From assembly GCF_018310345.1 (NCBI RefSeq), contig NZ_JAGXBY010000001.1, positions 620,001-684,000 on the forward strand: 64,000 nt of DNA. Direction: 5' to 3'. Position 1 is the first letter of the stretch, and the number at the start of each line of letters is the position of its first letter. The notes beneath the pieces are model-generated. The model made no database searches, had not been told where the DNA came from, and worked only from the letters and a program-made list of their open reading frames with translations. The position numbers and the translations under genes were made by a program. The DNA is from Ornithinibacillus massiliensis. Lineage in GTDB: Bacteria > Bacillota > Bacilli > Bacillales > Amphibacillaceae. Positions 1 to 9,924 of the stretch are shown piece after piece.

Positions 1-115
1 AAGTATTCGAAAGGATCGCGTGTTTTCAACAGATATAGAAAGGCTAACAGCTTGGCTGAAGGAATCAGATGCAAGTCAGGTTATGAATCAAATTGGAGAG
101 GTGGAAAATGTATGA
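1..115 (+). CDS. hutH: Histidine ammonia-lyase, C-terminal end (partial)
   Basis: Reading from base 2, the window opens inside a frame that ends in TGA at 113-115; about 37 residues are present. The visible stretch ([18 protein letters not shown], then a short polar tail) resembles the C-terminal end of histidine ammonia-lyases, where an arginine-rich turn precedes a final helix. The call leans on context: hutU follows with a 4-base ATGA overlap and hutI and hutG come next, the usual hut order. The MIO-forming Ala-Ser-Gly site would lie upstream of the window, so activity cannot be judged. HutH converts L-histidine to urocanate and ammonia. Confidence 0.8.
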   Translation, partial: SIRKDRVFSTDIERLTAWLKESDASQVMNQIGEVENV

Positions 116-1764
116 AAAGAAAAGAGGTACGTGCTAAAAAGGGGTTGGAATTAGCGTGTAAAGGTTGGGAGCAGGAAGCAGCTCTGAGAATGCTGTATAA
201 CAACTTAGATCCGGAGGTGGCAGAGAATCCACAAGAGCTTGTTGTGTATGGAGGTATTGGGAAAGCAGCACGAAATTGGGATGCATTTGATGTGATTGTA
301 CGCACCTTACGAACTTTGGAAAACGATGAAACAATGCTGATTCAATCTGGTAAGCCTGTTGGAGTCTTTAAAACTCATAAACACGCGCCAAGAGTGTTAC
401 TGTCTAATTCGGTATTAGTACCGAAATGGGCTAACTGGGAGCACTTTCATGAACTCGATCAGAAAGGACTAATGATGTATGGGCAAATGACAGCGGGAAG
501 CTGGATCTATATCGGAACGCAAGGGATATTACAAGGAACGTATGAGACATTCTCTGCAGTTGCGAAAAAGCACTTTGGTGGGACTTTAAAAGGGACCATT
601 ACATTAACTGCTGGTCTTGGTGGAATGGGTGGAGCGCAACCTTTAGCGGTAACCATGAACGAAGGAATTGTCATAGCAGTTGAAGTAGATAGAGACCGTA
701 TTGAAAAACGCTTAAAGACGAAATATTGCGATGTGATGACAGATAGTATCGATGAAGCCATCCGATGGGCTAAGGAAGCCAAAGCACAGGGAAAGGCATT
801 ATCCATTGCATTACTTGGCAATGCAGCAGAGGTTCATCAAGCTCTCTTACAGCAGGATATTAAGATCGATATCGTGACAGATCAAACTTCCGCACATGAC
901 CCGTTAAATGGTTATATTCCGATAGGTTACTCGGTCGAAGAAGCGGTAGCACTCCGTAAAGCGGACCCTGACAAGTATATGGCACTAGCAAAGCAAAGTA
1001 TGGCGAAACATGTTGATACGATGTTGACCTATCTGGAACAAGGTTCGATAGTATTTGATTATGGGAACAATATTCGACAAGTTGCCAAGGATGAGGGGGT
1101 TGAAAAAGCATTTAGCTTTCCTGGCTTTGTACCAGCTTATATTCGACCATTGTTCTGTGAAGGGAAAGGTCCATTCCGTTGGGCTGCGTTATCTGGTGAT
1201 CCAGAGGATATTTATCGTACGGATGCATTAATTAAAGAGCTATTTCCAGAAAATAAACCCCTTATTCGCTGGATTGATATAGCAAAGGAAAAAGTTGCTT
1301 TTCAAGGTCTACCATCTCGAATCTGTTGGTTAGGCTATGGGGAACGGGTAAAAATGGGGTTAGCAATCAATGAGTTAGTTCGTAACGGAGAGTTGAAGGC
1401 ACCAATCGTCATTGGTCGTGATCATTTAGACTGTGGATCTGTTGCTTCACCAAATCGTGAAACAGAAGGAATGAAAGATGGCAGTGATGCAATTGGGGAC
1501 TGGGCAGTATTAAATGCATTGATTAATACAGCTGCTGGTGGTTCTTGGATTTCTTTCCACCATGGGGGAGGAGTTGGAATGGGCTACTCACTACATGCTG
1601 GAATGGTCGCTGTAGCAGATGGTACAGACTTAGCGAAGGAAAGATTGGAAAGGGTTTTAACAACAGACCCAGGGATGGGGATCATTCGCCATGCTGATGC
1701 TGGATACGAAAAAGCGCAGGAATTTGCAGATAAACATCATATCACAATACCGATGAGGGGGTAA
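112..1764 (+). CDS. hutU: Urocanate hydratase
   Basis: Urocanate hydratase adds water to urocanate to give 4-imidazolone-5-propionate, the second step of histidine degradation, using tightly bound NAD+. The 550-residue product is close to the usual length of about 550. It carries the family signatures: an N-terminal [10 protein letters not shown] start, the glycine-rich [11 protein letters not shown]-binding segment near residue 190, and the conserved [18 protein letters not shown] region near residue 450. The frame is open back to a TTG at 52, but the ATG at 112 is preferred: it follows a GGAGAGG ribosome site at 95-101 and overlaps the hutH stop (ATGA), indicating translational coupling. 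hutI follows after 5 bases. Confidence 0.97.
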   Translation: MKRKEVRAKKGLELACKGWEQEAALRMLYNNLDPEVAENPQELVVYGGIGKAARNWDAFDVIVRTLRTLENDETMLIQSGKPVGVFKTHKHAPRVLLSNSVLVPKWANWEHFHELDQKGLMMYGQMTAGSWIYIGTQGILQGTYETFSAVAKKHFGGTLKGTITLTAGLGGMGGAQPLAVTMNEGIVIAVEVDRDRIEKRLKTKYCDVMTDSIDEAIRWAKEAKAQGKALSIALLGNAAEVHQALLQQDIKIDIVTDQTSAHDPLNGYIPIGYSVEEAVALRKADPDKYMALAKQSMAKHVDTMLTYLEQGSIVFDYGNNIRQVAKDEGVEKAFSFPGFVPAYIRPLFCEGKGPFRWAALSGDPEDIYRTDALIKELFPENKPLIRWIDIAKEKVAFQGLPSRICWLGYGERVKMGLAINELVRNGELKAPIVIGRDHLDCGSVASPNRETEGMKDGSDAIGDWAVLNALINTAAGGSWISFHHGGGVGMGYSLHAGMVAVADGTDLAKERLERVLTTDPGMGIIRHADAGYEKAQEFADKHHITIPMRG

Positions 1765-1769
1765 TTTAG

Positions 1770-3991
<2,222 letters not shown>

Positions 3992-4036
3992 TATCATTTA
4001 ACTGTATAGCCTACCTGTAACAAATACTAATAAATG

Positions 4037-4076
4037 AAACCCGAATAAGTTCTTGCAATAGAATTCATTCGGGTTT
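4037..4076. terminator. Bidirectional terminator between hutG and the HxlR gene
   Basis: A 10-bp perfect stem (AAACCCGAAT at 4037-4046 with ATTCGGGTTT at 4067-4076) closes a 20-base loop and is flanked by A- and T-rich tracts. It lies between convergent genes and can serve both. Confidence 0.75.
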
Positions 4077-4095
4077 TCATATAGTATATTTCCCT

Positions 4096-4413
4096 CTAGT
4101 TAACTTCTTCTTCTGCAATCCAATCATTAGCCCAATTTTGAATATCTTGAATAACAGGGCGTAATGACTCACCCTTTTTGGATAGTGAGTATTCAATACG
4201 AACAGGAAACTCAGAATATATATGACGTATTACAATGCCCTCTTTTTCAAGCATTTTAAGTCTATCAGAAAGCAATCTTCCACTTATCGGTAAATTCGAT
4301 TCCATTTCGGAAAAACGTTTTGGTCCATCTAATAATTCGAAAAGAATTAATCCAACCCAACGTTTGCTTATAATCTGCATAGCTTTTTCGAAGCGTGGAC
4401 ATAATTCACTCAT
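4096..4413 (-). CDS. HxlR-family transcriptional regulator, YodB/CatR-like
   Basis: A 105-residue winged-helix DNA-binding protein. It shows the HxlR pattern: MSELCPRFEKA at the N terminus, KRWVGLILFELLDGPKRFSEM, the recognition region SGRLLSDRLKMLEKEGI, and the wing IEYSLSKKGESL. Cys5 lies in the same place as the reactive N-terminal cysteine of the B. subtilis quinone and diamide sensors YodB and CatR, so a thiol-based redox switch is plausible; this is inferred from homology. The start has a good GAGGTGATC site. It is convergent with hutG and divergent from ampS (239 bases between). No clear TACT-N7-AGTA type operator was found upstream, so its targets are unknown. Confidence 0.85.
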   Translation of the reverse strand: MSELCPRFEKAMQIISKRWVGLILFELLDGPKRFSEMESNLPISGRLLSDRLKMLEKEGIVIRHIYSEFPVRIEYSLSKKGESLRPVIQDIQNWANDWIAEEEVN

Positions 4414-4652
4414 AGGATCACCTCACTCTTATGGAATCGAAACAATTCATTAGCTTACAAAAAGTAACTAAATAAATTGTATCACAACCTTTTCAACGTG
4501 TAAAATTCGTTTTCTTATACATGCAGATACTATCTTTGTCTCTACTAACTTCCAGAAAAATCCTACCCGAATATAAACTCATGTAGTTGGCTATTTTCTT
4601 AATTTGTGAAATAATAGCATTATCTCAATAATTACTAATTGGAGGTTATTAC

Positions 4653-5897
4653 ATGGTATCACAACAAATACAAGAAAAATACGCAGAGTTAGCATTACGT
4701 ACTGGCGTTAATTTACAAAAAGGACAAGCCTTAATGATTAATGCGCCACTTGAAGGGGTAGACTTCACTAAATTGGTTGTCCGTAAAGCATATGAACTAG
4801 GCGCAAAAGATGTACATATTAACTGGGTAGACGATGAACTAACCTTATTGAAATTTGAAAATGCACCAGATGAAGTAATCGCGGATTATCCGGAGTGGAA
4901 AGTGAAGCTCCATGATTCATTTGCAGAAGACGGTGCGGCGGTGTTAAACATCCGTTCGACTAATCCAGATTTGCTCAAAGATGTTGATCCAACCCGTGTA
5001 GCAAAGGCAAATAAAGCTGCTGCACAAGCAATGTCTAATTTCCGTAAATATACCATGAATGATAAGATTACATGGACAATTATCTCGATACCTACAGGGG
5101 ATTGGGCACAAAAAATCTTCCCTGATAAATCAAAAGAAGATGCAATAGAAAGTCTATGGGAAGCTATTGTGAAAATCGTGCGTGTGGATCAAGAAGACCC
5201 AATCGCAGCATGGGATGCACATAATGAAACATTAAAAACAGCTCGAGAAATTTTAAATGAGAAGAATTACAAGAAGCTTATTTTCAAAGCACCGGGTACT
5301 AACCTAGAAATGGAGCTTCCTGAAGGGCATATTTGGAAAGGTGGATCCGCGGTTTCTGAAAAAGGAATTACGTTCAATCCGAACATGCCTACAGAAGAAG
5401 TATTCTCCATGCCGCATAAATATGGTGTTAATGGAACTATTTCTAGTACAATGCCTTTAAACTATGGTGGAAGTTTAATTGATAACTTTACATTGACTTT
5501 CAAAGATGGTAAAGTAGTTGATTTTAAAGCAGAGCAAGGGGAAGATACCCTGAAACATTTATTAGATACAGACGAAGGTGCAAGCCGATTAGGGGAAATT
5601 GCATTAGTACCGCATGAATCACCTGTATCACAATCTGGATTACTTTTCTATAACACATTATTTGATGAAAATGCATCCTGTCATGTCGCTTTAGGTAAAG
5701 CTTATCCAACGAATATTGAAGGTGGATCAGCTATGTCTGAAGAAGAACTGGATAAGCATGGTGTTAACGATAGTTTGACACATGTTGACTTTATGTTTGG
5801 CTCTAAAGAGTTAGATATCGATGGCGTTAAATTCGATGGTACAACGGAGCCAGTATTCCGTGGTGGTACTTGGGCATTAGATATGAAAGGTAACTAA
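4653..5897 (+). CDS. ampS: Leucyl-type aminopeptidase, M29 family
   Basis: A cytosolic metallo-aminopeptidase that removes N-terminal residues from peptides. The 414-residue protein matches the M29 (AmpS/aminopeptidase T/II) family in length and order. The expected co-catalytic metal ligands are all visible: Glu249 (MPTEEVF), Glu315 (GEIALVPHE), His344 (ASCHVALGKAY), Tyr351, His377 and Asp379 (THVDFMFGS). Translation starts at ATG after TTGGAGG. The gene is monocistronic, followed at once by a strong terminator at 5909-5940. Confidence 0.95.
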   Translation: MVSQQIQEKYAELALRTGVNLQKGQALMINAPLEGVDFTKLVVRKAYELGAKDVHINWVDDELTLLKFENAPDEVIADYPEWKVKLHDSFAEDGAAVLNIRSTNPDLLKDVDPTRVAKANKAAAQAMSNFRKYTMNDKITWTIISIPTGDWAQKIFPDKSKEDAIESLWEAIVKIVRVDQEDPIAAWDAHNETLKTAREILNEKNYKKLIFKAPGTNLEMELPEGHIWKGGSAVSEKGITFNPNMPTEEVFSMPHKYGVNGTISSTMPLNYGGSLIDNFTLTFKDGKVVDFKAEQGEDTLKHLLDTDEGASRLGEIALVPHESPVSQSGLLFYNTLFDENASCHVALGKAYPTNIEGGSAMSEEELDKHGVNDSLTHVDFMFGSKELDIDGVKFDGTTEPVFRGGTWALDMKGN

Positions 5898-5908
5898 ATA
5901 GCTTATCA

Positions 5909-5940
5909 AACTGTTACACGAGGTGTAGCAGTTTTTTTTT
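5909..5940 (+). terminator. Rho-independent terminator of ampS
   Basis: An 11-bp stem with one G-U pair (AACTGTTACAC, loop GAG, GTGTAGCAGTT) is followed directly by a run of nine or more T residues. Confidence 0.93.
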
Positions 5941-6046
5941 GTTGTTTTATAATGATTGAGTGAATTTTTGTAAAATTGAAACCTTTATGTGTGATATTCG
6001 TATGAAAAGGAGGTCGTAAATTCTTCGTATAAAAGGGGTCAATAAG

Positions 6047-6220
6047 ATGAAGCAATATAAACGATATATGATGATGTTGTTAATCATTGTAGTCGTAGTG
6101 GTAACGATCATATTTTTCTTCCCTGTTAATGGTAGTAAAAAGGTGGTTAATGTAACGGGTCTATTTACCGGAATGGAATTCTTACATGCTGATCATACAT
6201 ATAGTTGGGATTCAACCTGA
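6047..6220 (+). CDS. Small single-pass membrane protein, unknown
   Basis: A 57-codon ORF with start ATG 6047 and stop TGA 6218-6220. An AAAAGGGG ribosome site lies about 9 bases upstream. The product begins with a basic MKQYKRY segment, then a strongly hydrophobic helix (residues 8-26, mostly Met, Leu, Ile, Val, Phe), then about 30 mostly polar residues ending HADHTYSWDST. This suggests an N-in membrane anchor or an uncleaved signal with a short outer tail. I do not recognise the family. It stands alone between the ampS terminator and the methyltransferase gene. Confidence 0.55.
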   Translation: MKQYKRYMMMLLIIVVVVVTIIFFFPVNGSKKVVNVTGLFTGMEFLHADHTYSWDST

Positions 6221-6299
6221 CATATTCGTGGAAAGAACCATAAATAAATGAAGCATACCTTTCTAAAGCAAGTGAGTTCATTAAAAAGGAGACGAACAA

Positions 6300-7082
6300 A
6301 TGGATATTTTAAATCAGAACAGTATGGCCTGGGATAAGAAAGTGGAGGATGGCGTTACCTATACAATGCCAGTGAGTAAAGAGATTATAGAAAAAAGTAA
6401 GAATGGAGAAGTTGAAATCTATTTAACGACAACTAAAAGGGTACCACGCCATTGGTTCCCTGAGTCACTGCATGGATTAAAGGTTTTATGCTTAGCTTCT
6501 GGTGGTGGACAACAGGGACCGGTTTTAGCGGCAGCTGGGGCTGACGTAACTGTAGTCGATTTATCAGAGAAACAGCTAGAACAGGATAGAAAAGTGGCAA
6601 AGCGTGACGGGCTTAAGCTAACTACCATACAAGGGAGCATGTTAGATCTCCACTTTTTGGCGGATGAGACGTTTGATATGATTGTACATCCTGTTTCGAA
6701 TGTGTTTGTCGATGATATTTTACCGGTTTGGCAGGAAGCCTATCGAGTGTTGAAGAATAACGGCGTTCTAATCGCTGGAATTACCAATCCTTTGCTTTAT
6801 ATTTTCGATGAAGAGGAGGAAGACAAGGGGAATCTAGTAGTCCGTCACAAAATTCCATACTCTGATTTGGAGGTTTTATCAGATGAAAAACTCGCAGAAT
6901 ATCGTGCAACTAAACGTGCACTAGAATTTGGTCATACATTAGAAGATCAAATTCAAGGACAGATAGATGCTGGATTTGTCATCACAGGCTTTTATGAAGA
7001 CGACTTTGGTGGTCGAAGAATGCTAGATAATTATATTAAGACCTTTATTGCAACGAGGGCCGTTAAGATAAAAGAATTTTAG
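6300..7082 (+). CDS. Class I SAM-dependent methyltransferase
   Basis: A 260-residue protein with a Rossmann-type methyltransferase core. Motif I is atypically glycine-rich (VLCLASGGGQQGPVLAAAGA, residues 62-81) and is followed by the acidic strand end VTVVDLSEKQL. Motif IV is FDMIVHPVSNVF and the post-motif is EAYRVLKNNGVLIAGI. This resembles UbiE/MenG-like and small-molecule methyltransferases of Bacilli; the substrate is unknown. The ribosome site is AAAAGGAGACG. It is transcribed alone and ends before the hairpin at 7133-7168. Confidence 0.85.
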   Translation: MDILNQNSMAWDKKVEDGVTYTMPVSKEIIEKSKNGEVEIYLTTTKRVPRHWFPESLHGLKVLCLASGGGQQGPVLAAAGADVTVVDLSEKQLEQDRKVAKRDGLKLTTIQGSMLDLHFLADETFDMIVHPVSNVFVDDILPVWQEAYRVLKNNGVLIAGITNPLLYIFDEEEEDKGNLVVRHKIPYSDLEVLSDEKLAEYRATKRALEFGHTLEDQIQGQIDAGFVITGFYEDDFGGRRMLDNYIKTFIATRAVKIKEF

Positions 7083-7132
7083 CGAAGTAGGACAAAATGT
7101 TGTCTATTTTAAACTGGATGAGCGAATACAAG

Positions 7133-7168
7133 TAATCCCGTATCACCATTTTACGTGATACGGGATAA
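7133..7168. terminator. Bidirectional terminator hairpin (ATCCCGTATCAC type)
   Basis: A 12-bp perfect stem, ATCCCGTATCAC (7135-7146) with GTGATACGGGAT (7155-7166), has an 8-base loop and AT-rich flanks. It lies between convergent genes. Nearly the same hairpin occurs at 29057-29095, also between convergent genes. Confidence 0.8.
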
Positions 7169-7202
7169 TTGATTTTAGGCTATATTCTACATAGCCATTA
7201 TG

Positions 7203-7319
7203 TTAACTTTTACGAAAAGTATCCATAAAGGCTTGGAAAATTTCAGTACCTTGGTAAGACAATAACATTACCGCAGTAAATGAAAAGATTCCCATCATAA
7301 TGAAACGTGCGACCATCAT
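7203..7319 (-). CDS. 38-residue membrane microprotein, unknown
   Basis: On the minus strand, a GGAGGG ribosome site sits 7-8 bases before tandem ATG codons (7319 and 7316) and opens a 38-codon frame ending in TAA at 7205-7203. The product has one hydrophobic helix (about residues 5-21, MVARFIMMGIFSFTAVMLLS) and an amphipathic tail ending FMDTFRKS. It begins 26 bases after the stop of the 107-residue membrane protein gene, so the two probably share a transcript. The family is not recognised. The strong ribosome site is the main evidence. Confidence 0.6.
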   Translation of the reverse strand: MMVARFIMMGIFSFTAVMLLSYQGTEIFQAFMDTFRKS

Positions 7320-7345
7320 CGCTTTCACCCTCCTTTGAAAATAAC

Positions 7346-7669
7346 TTAGCTGATTTTCAAAGAAGTAGAGATTAAATAATTAGATTGATAAAAAATAGGA
7401 CATAATACTGTTCGTCTTTTAACGAATTGAACAAGTCGATTAAACGAGAATACAAAGATAAAGGTTACTACTAGGATAGTCCCCAGGAACAGGAACGTAA
7501 TCTTTAGTTTTCCATCCCCAGTTACTGGGAAAAAATTATCTAAAGTAGAAGATGTTGGGGTATCGTATTCTTGGACTAGAATCGGGTTCTCGTGTTTAAA
7601 AACTGCATGAGCATAATAAAATTGACCCATTACGGTTAACAGGACGAACAGGGCAATATACCTTTTCAC
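7346..7669 (-). CDS. Small two-helix membrane protein, unknown
   Basis: A 107-residue protein starting at GTG 7669 after AAAGGGGTGG. Residues 1-22 look like a signal peptide or signal anchor (MKRYIALFVLLTVMGQFYYAHA). A second membrane helix lies near residues 57-76 (ITFLFLGTILVVTFIFVFSF) and is followed by a basic stop-transfer sequence with RLVQFVKRR. The intervening 35 residues would be extracytoplasmic. No family was recognised. It heads a likely two-gene unit with the 38-residue ORF downstream. Confidence 0.6.
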   Translation of the reverse strand: MKRYIALFVLLTVMGQFYYAHAVFKHENPILVQEYDTPTSSTLDNFFPVTGDGKLKITFLFLGTILVVTFIFVFSFNRLVQFVKRRTVLCPIFYQSNYLISTSLKIS

Positions 7670-7780
7670 AGAACCACCCCTTTAAAGTAATTTCTATATT
7701 ATACATCTAATCGTTGAAAATTAGAAGTGGGTTGTTCGTTAGATGAAAGAAAATGGATTAGAAAATAATTTGAAAATTCA

Positions 7781-7809
7781 TTGTTTTATGGAAGGTTATA
7801 GTATATAAT
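7781..7809 (+). promoter_or_regulatory. SigA-type promoter of the leader-ORF/kinase transcript
   Basis: TTGTTT (7781-7786), a 17-base spacer, then a perfect TATAAT (7804-7809). The first transcribed base would be near 7816, about 26 bases before the leader ORF. Confidence 0.65.
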
Positions 7810-7841
7810 ACAAGTAACTTAAAGCGGAAGGGGTGAGGTCG

Positions 7842-7901
7842 ATGTTTGCTAAATTCAATAAGTTTGGTCTTTCTTCGTCCTTACCTCTTAATGATAAGTA
7901 A
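7842..7901 (+). CDS. Putative 19-residue leader peptide
   Basis: The ORF MFAKFNKFGLSSSLPLNDK ends in TAA at 7899-7901 and is preceded by a strong purine-rich ribosome site (GGAAGGGGTGAGG, 7826-7838). It lies just after a SigA-type promoter and about 60 bases before an intrinsic terminator, ahead of an APH-family kinase gene. The bases inside the ORF (CGTCCTTA near 7875-7882) can pair with TTAGGACG just after it. A ribosome held on the ORF would therefore change the downstream folding. This is the layout of translation-attenuator or antibiotic-induced leader peptides; the function is inferred. Confidence 0.5.
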   Translation: MFAKFNKFGLSSSLPLNDK

Positions 7902-7962
7902 TAGTTTGCCCTTAGGACGGAAAAGATTTGAGGGGCTTTTCACAAGGAAATGGAAAAGAATC

Positions 7963-8000
7963 AAGGAGAGCCATATTTTAAGTTGGTTCTCCTTTTCATT
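7963..8000 (+). terminator. Attenuator-type terminator upstream of the APH-family kinase
   Basis: The stem AAGGAGAGCCA (7963-7973) pairs with TGGTTCTCCTT (7984-7994), one G-U pair, loop of 10, then TTCATTTT. It lies between promoter and structural gene. Upstream GAAAAG (7920-7925), CTTTTC (7936-7941) and GAAAAG (7953-7958) segments can form alternative pairs. Confidence 0.7.
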
Positions 8001-8064
8001 TTCGTAATTCCCTATAAGCTTGTTGAATATTGTTGTCAATATTCTATGGAAGGGAAGTATTTTT

Positions 8065-9069
8065 ATGATGAAACTTAGCAGTATGATGAAAGTTGTCGAA
8101 ACCGTGGACAGTGAATGGAGAAGTCCATTGGCAGAGGAAATCTTAACAAGATGGCATTATGATGAAGGAACGGTATATTTTTTACGGGCCAGTGCAAATT
8201 TCATTTTTATATTCCAAAGAGAAGGTAAGCCATATTTTTTAAGGTTCAATGATTCCTCAGAAAGAGATATTAAAGTAATTGAGGCAGAACTGAAAATTGT
8301 TGCATATTTAAAGGAACACACATTAAACGTTGTTCAGCCAATGTTATCTAGAAATGAAAAGTATATTGAAGTTGTCGAAACAAAATGGGGAACCTTTCAT
8401 TGCGTTGTGTTTGAAGGACTTAAAGGACAGCATTACGAACTAGAAGAATTGACGGATGTCCAGATTTATAAATGGGGCCAAGCATTAGGTGAGCTTCATG
8501 CTACTTTGAAAAATATGCCTGATCACCTGCTGGAAAATCGTCCAAGTTGGAGAGATCGATTTCAAGTCGCAGAGGAGGTTATTCCTGCAAGTGAACTATC
8601 AGCCCATCAAGAGCTAGAACGATTACAAAGTTGGGCAGAGAGGTTACCATTGGCGAAAGAAAATGTTGGTCTCATTCATTATGACTTTGAATTGGATAAT
8701 ATTCTTTTTGATAATGAAAAGATGAATATGCTCGATTTCGATGACAGTACGAGTCATTGGTTTATCGCAGATATTATTTATGCCCTTAGGGATGTAGGGG
8801 AATTTGATAGTAATTCTCCTATTATAAGAGAATTTATTCGTGGATATAAAAGTAAGACAGAATTAGATGAAAACATTCTGAAGGAAGCGGATAAATTTGA
8901 AAGAATGCACCACATAAACAGTTTTGCCATACTGATTAGATCCGTGGACATTATAGAATCACAAGGTTATCCAGAGTGGCTCTTGAATCTAAGGAATAAA
9001 TTAGCAGGCTATATCGAGGATTACAGACAATCTTTTGAAGCGATTGAAGTAAATATCGATAAGGATTAG
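8065..9069 (+). CDS. APH-family phosphotransferase (small-molecule kinase)
   Basis: A 334-residue protein with the aminoglycoside phosphotransferase/choline kinase fold. The catalytic loop HYDFELDN (His205, Asp207, Asn212) and the metal motif LDFDD (Asp224) are intact. GELHATL, a segment typical of the family, lies just before. The N-terminal lobe (residues 30-115) has the expected nucleotide-binding strands. The frame is open from a TTG at 8020, but the ATG at 8065 is preferred because GGAAGGGAAG lies 9-15 bases upstream. The substrate is not predictable; candidates are an antibiotic, a homoserine-like metabolite or a sugar. A leader ORF and terminator upstream suggest inducible expression. 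Confidence 0.82.
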   Translation: MMKLSSMMKVVETVDSEWRSPLAEEILTRWHYDEGTVYFLRASANFIFIFQREGKPYFLRFNDSSERDIKVIEAELKIVAYLKEHTLNVVQPMLSRNEKYIEVVETKWGTFHCVVFEGLKGQHYELEELTDVQIYKWGQALGELHATLKNMPDHLLENRPSWRDRFQVAEEVIPASELSAHQELERLQSWAERLPLAKENVGLIHYDFELDNILFDNEKMNMLDFDDSTSHWFIADIIYALRDVGEFDSNSPIIREFIRGYKSKTELDENILKEADKFERMHHINSFAILIRSVDIIESQGYPEWLLNLRNKLAGYIEDYRQSFEAIEVNIDKD

Positions 9070-9197
9070 TAATAGGAGGAGTTAATATTTATCAGAAGTA
9101 TTAACTCCTTTGAAAATAATAATGGCTTTTTCGAAATCCATTTAAATAGGGGTGTAGATTAATTTCTTTAAAAATCCGTTATAAAGGAAGTGGAAAG

Positions 9198-9899
9198 ATG
9201 AGACAAGTAATAGCTCTTGGAGGTGGAGGATTTTCGATGGAGCCAGATAATCCTTTGCTAGATTTATATATCCTTCATCAGTCAGGTAAAACAACCCCTA
9301 AAATTTGTTTTATTCCCACAGCTAGTGGGGATTCAGATAATTATATAGCAAGGTTTTATAGCTTCTTTGAAAAGCAAAACTGTAAAGCCTCTCACCTTTC
9401 CCTATTTAAACCGCAAACCAGAGATTTGCAAAGTTATTTACTAGAAAAAGATATCATTTATGTTGGGGGAGGAAACACCAAGAATATGCTTGTATTATGG
9501 AAAGAATGGGGAATTGATACTATATTACAAACGGCTTGGGAGCAAGGTATAGTTTTAGCTGGTGTCAGTGCAGGTTCTATTTGCTGGTTTGAAGAAGGGG
9601 TGACCGATTCCTATGGTGGTAAACTGGAACAAATAAATTGTTTAGGTTTCCTTAGTGGAAGTAATTGCCCACATTATGATGGAGAAACAAATCGTAGACC
9701 TTCATACCAACAGCTTGTAGGCAAAGGGGAAATGAAAGCTGGTATTGCTACGGATGATGGTGTAGCGCTTCATTTTATCAATCAAGAATTAAGAGAAATT
9801 GTAAGTTCAAGACCTAATGCAAAGGCTTATAATGTTTATCTGGATAAGACAGTGAAAGAGCTTGAATTGGATGTAAGATATTTAGGACAAGCTGATTAA
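9198..9899 (+). CDS. S51-family serine peptidase (peptidase E-like)
   Basis: A 233-residue protein of the peptidase E/cyanophycinase family, with a class I glutamine amidotransferase-like fold. The nucleophile elbow is GVSAGSICW with Ser124. Upstream glycine-rich segments (ALGGGGF, residues 6-12, and YVGGGNTKNM, residues 88-97) are family hallmarks. It resembles B. subtilis YgaJ, a putative aspartyl dipeptidase. It lies between two APH-fold kinases with short spacing and may be co-expressed with the downstream kinase, whose start is 25 bases after this stop. Confidence 0.85.
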   Translation: MRQVIALGGGGFSMEPDNPLLDLYILHQSGKTTPKICFIPTASGDSDNYIARFYSFFEKQNCKASHLSLFKPQTRDLQSYLLEKDIIYVGGGNTKNMLVLWKEWGIDTILQTAWEQGIVLAGVSAGSICWFEEGVTDSYGGKLEQINCLGFLSGSNCPHYDGETNRRPSYQQLVGKGEMKAGIATDDGVALHFINQELREIVSSRPNAKAYNVYLDKTVKELELDVRYLGQAD

Positions 9900-9924
9900 G
9901 AATTATAAAGGAGAAAGTATTGCA

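Noticed and set aside
7842-8000. T-box riboswitch in the kinase leader.
   Set aside because: No T-box sequence (TGGNACCGCG-like) and no specifier-loop layout could be found; a leader-peptide model fits better.
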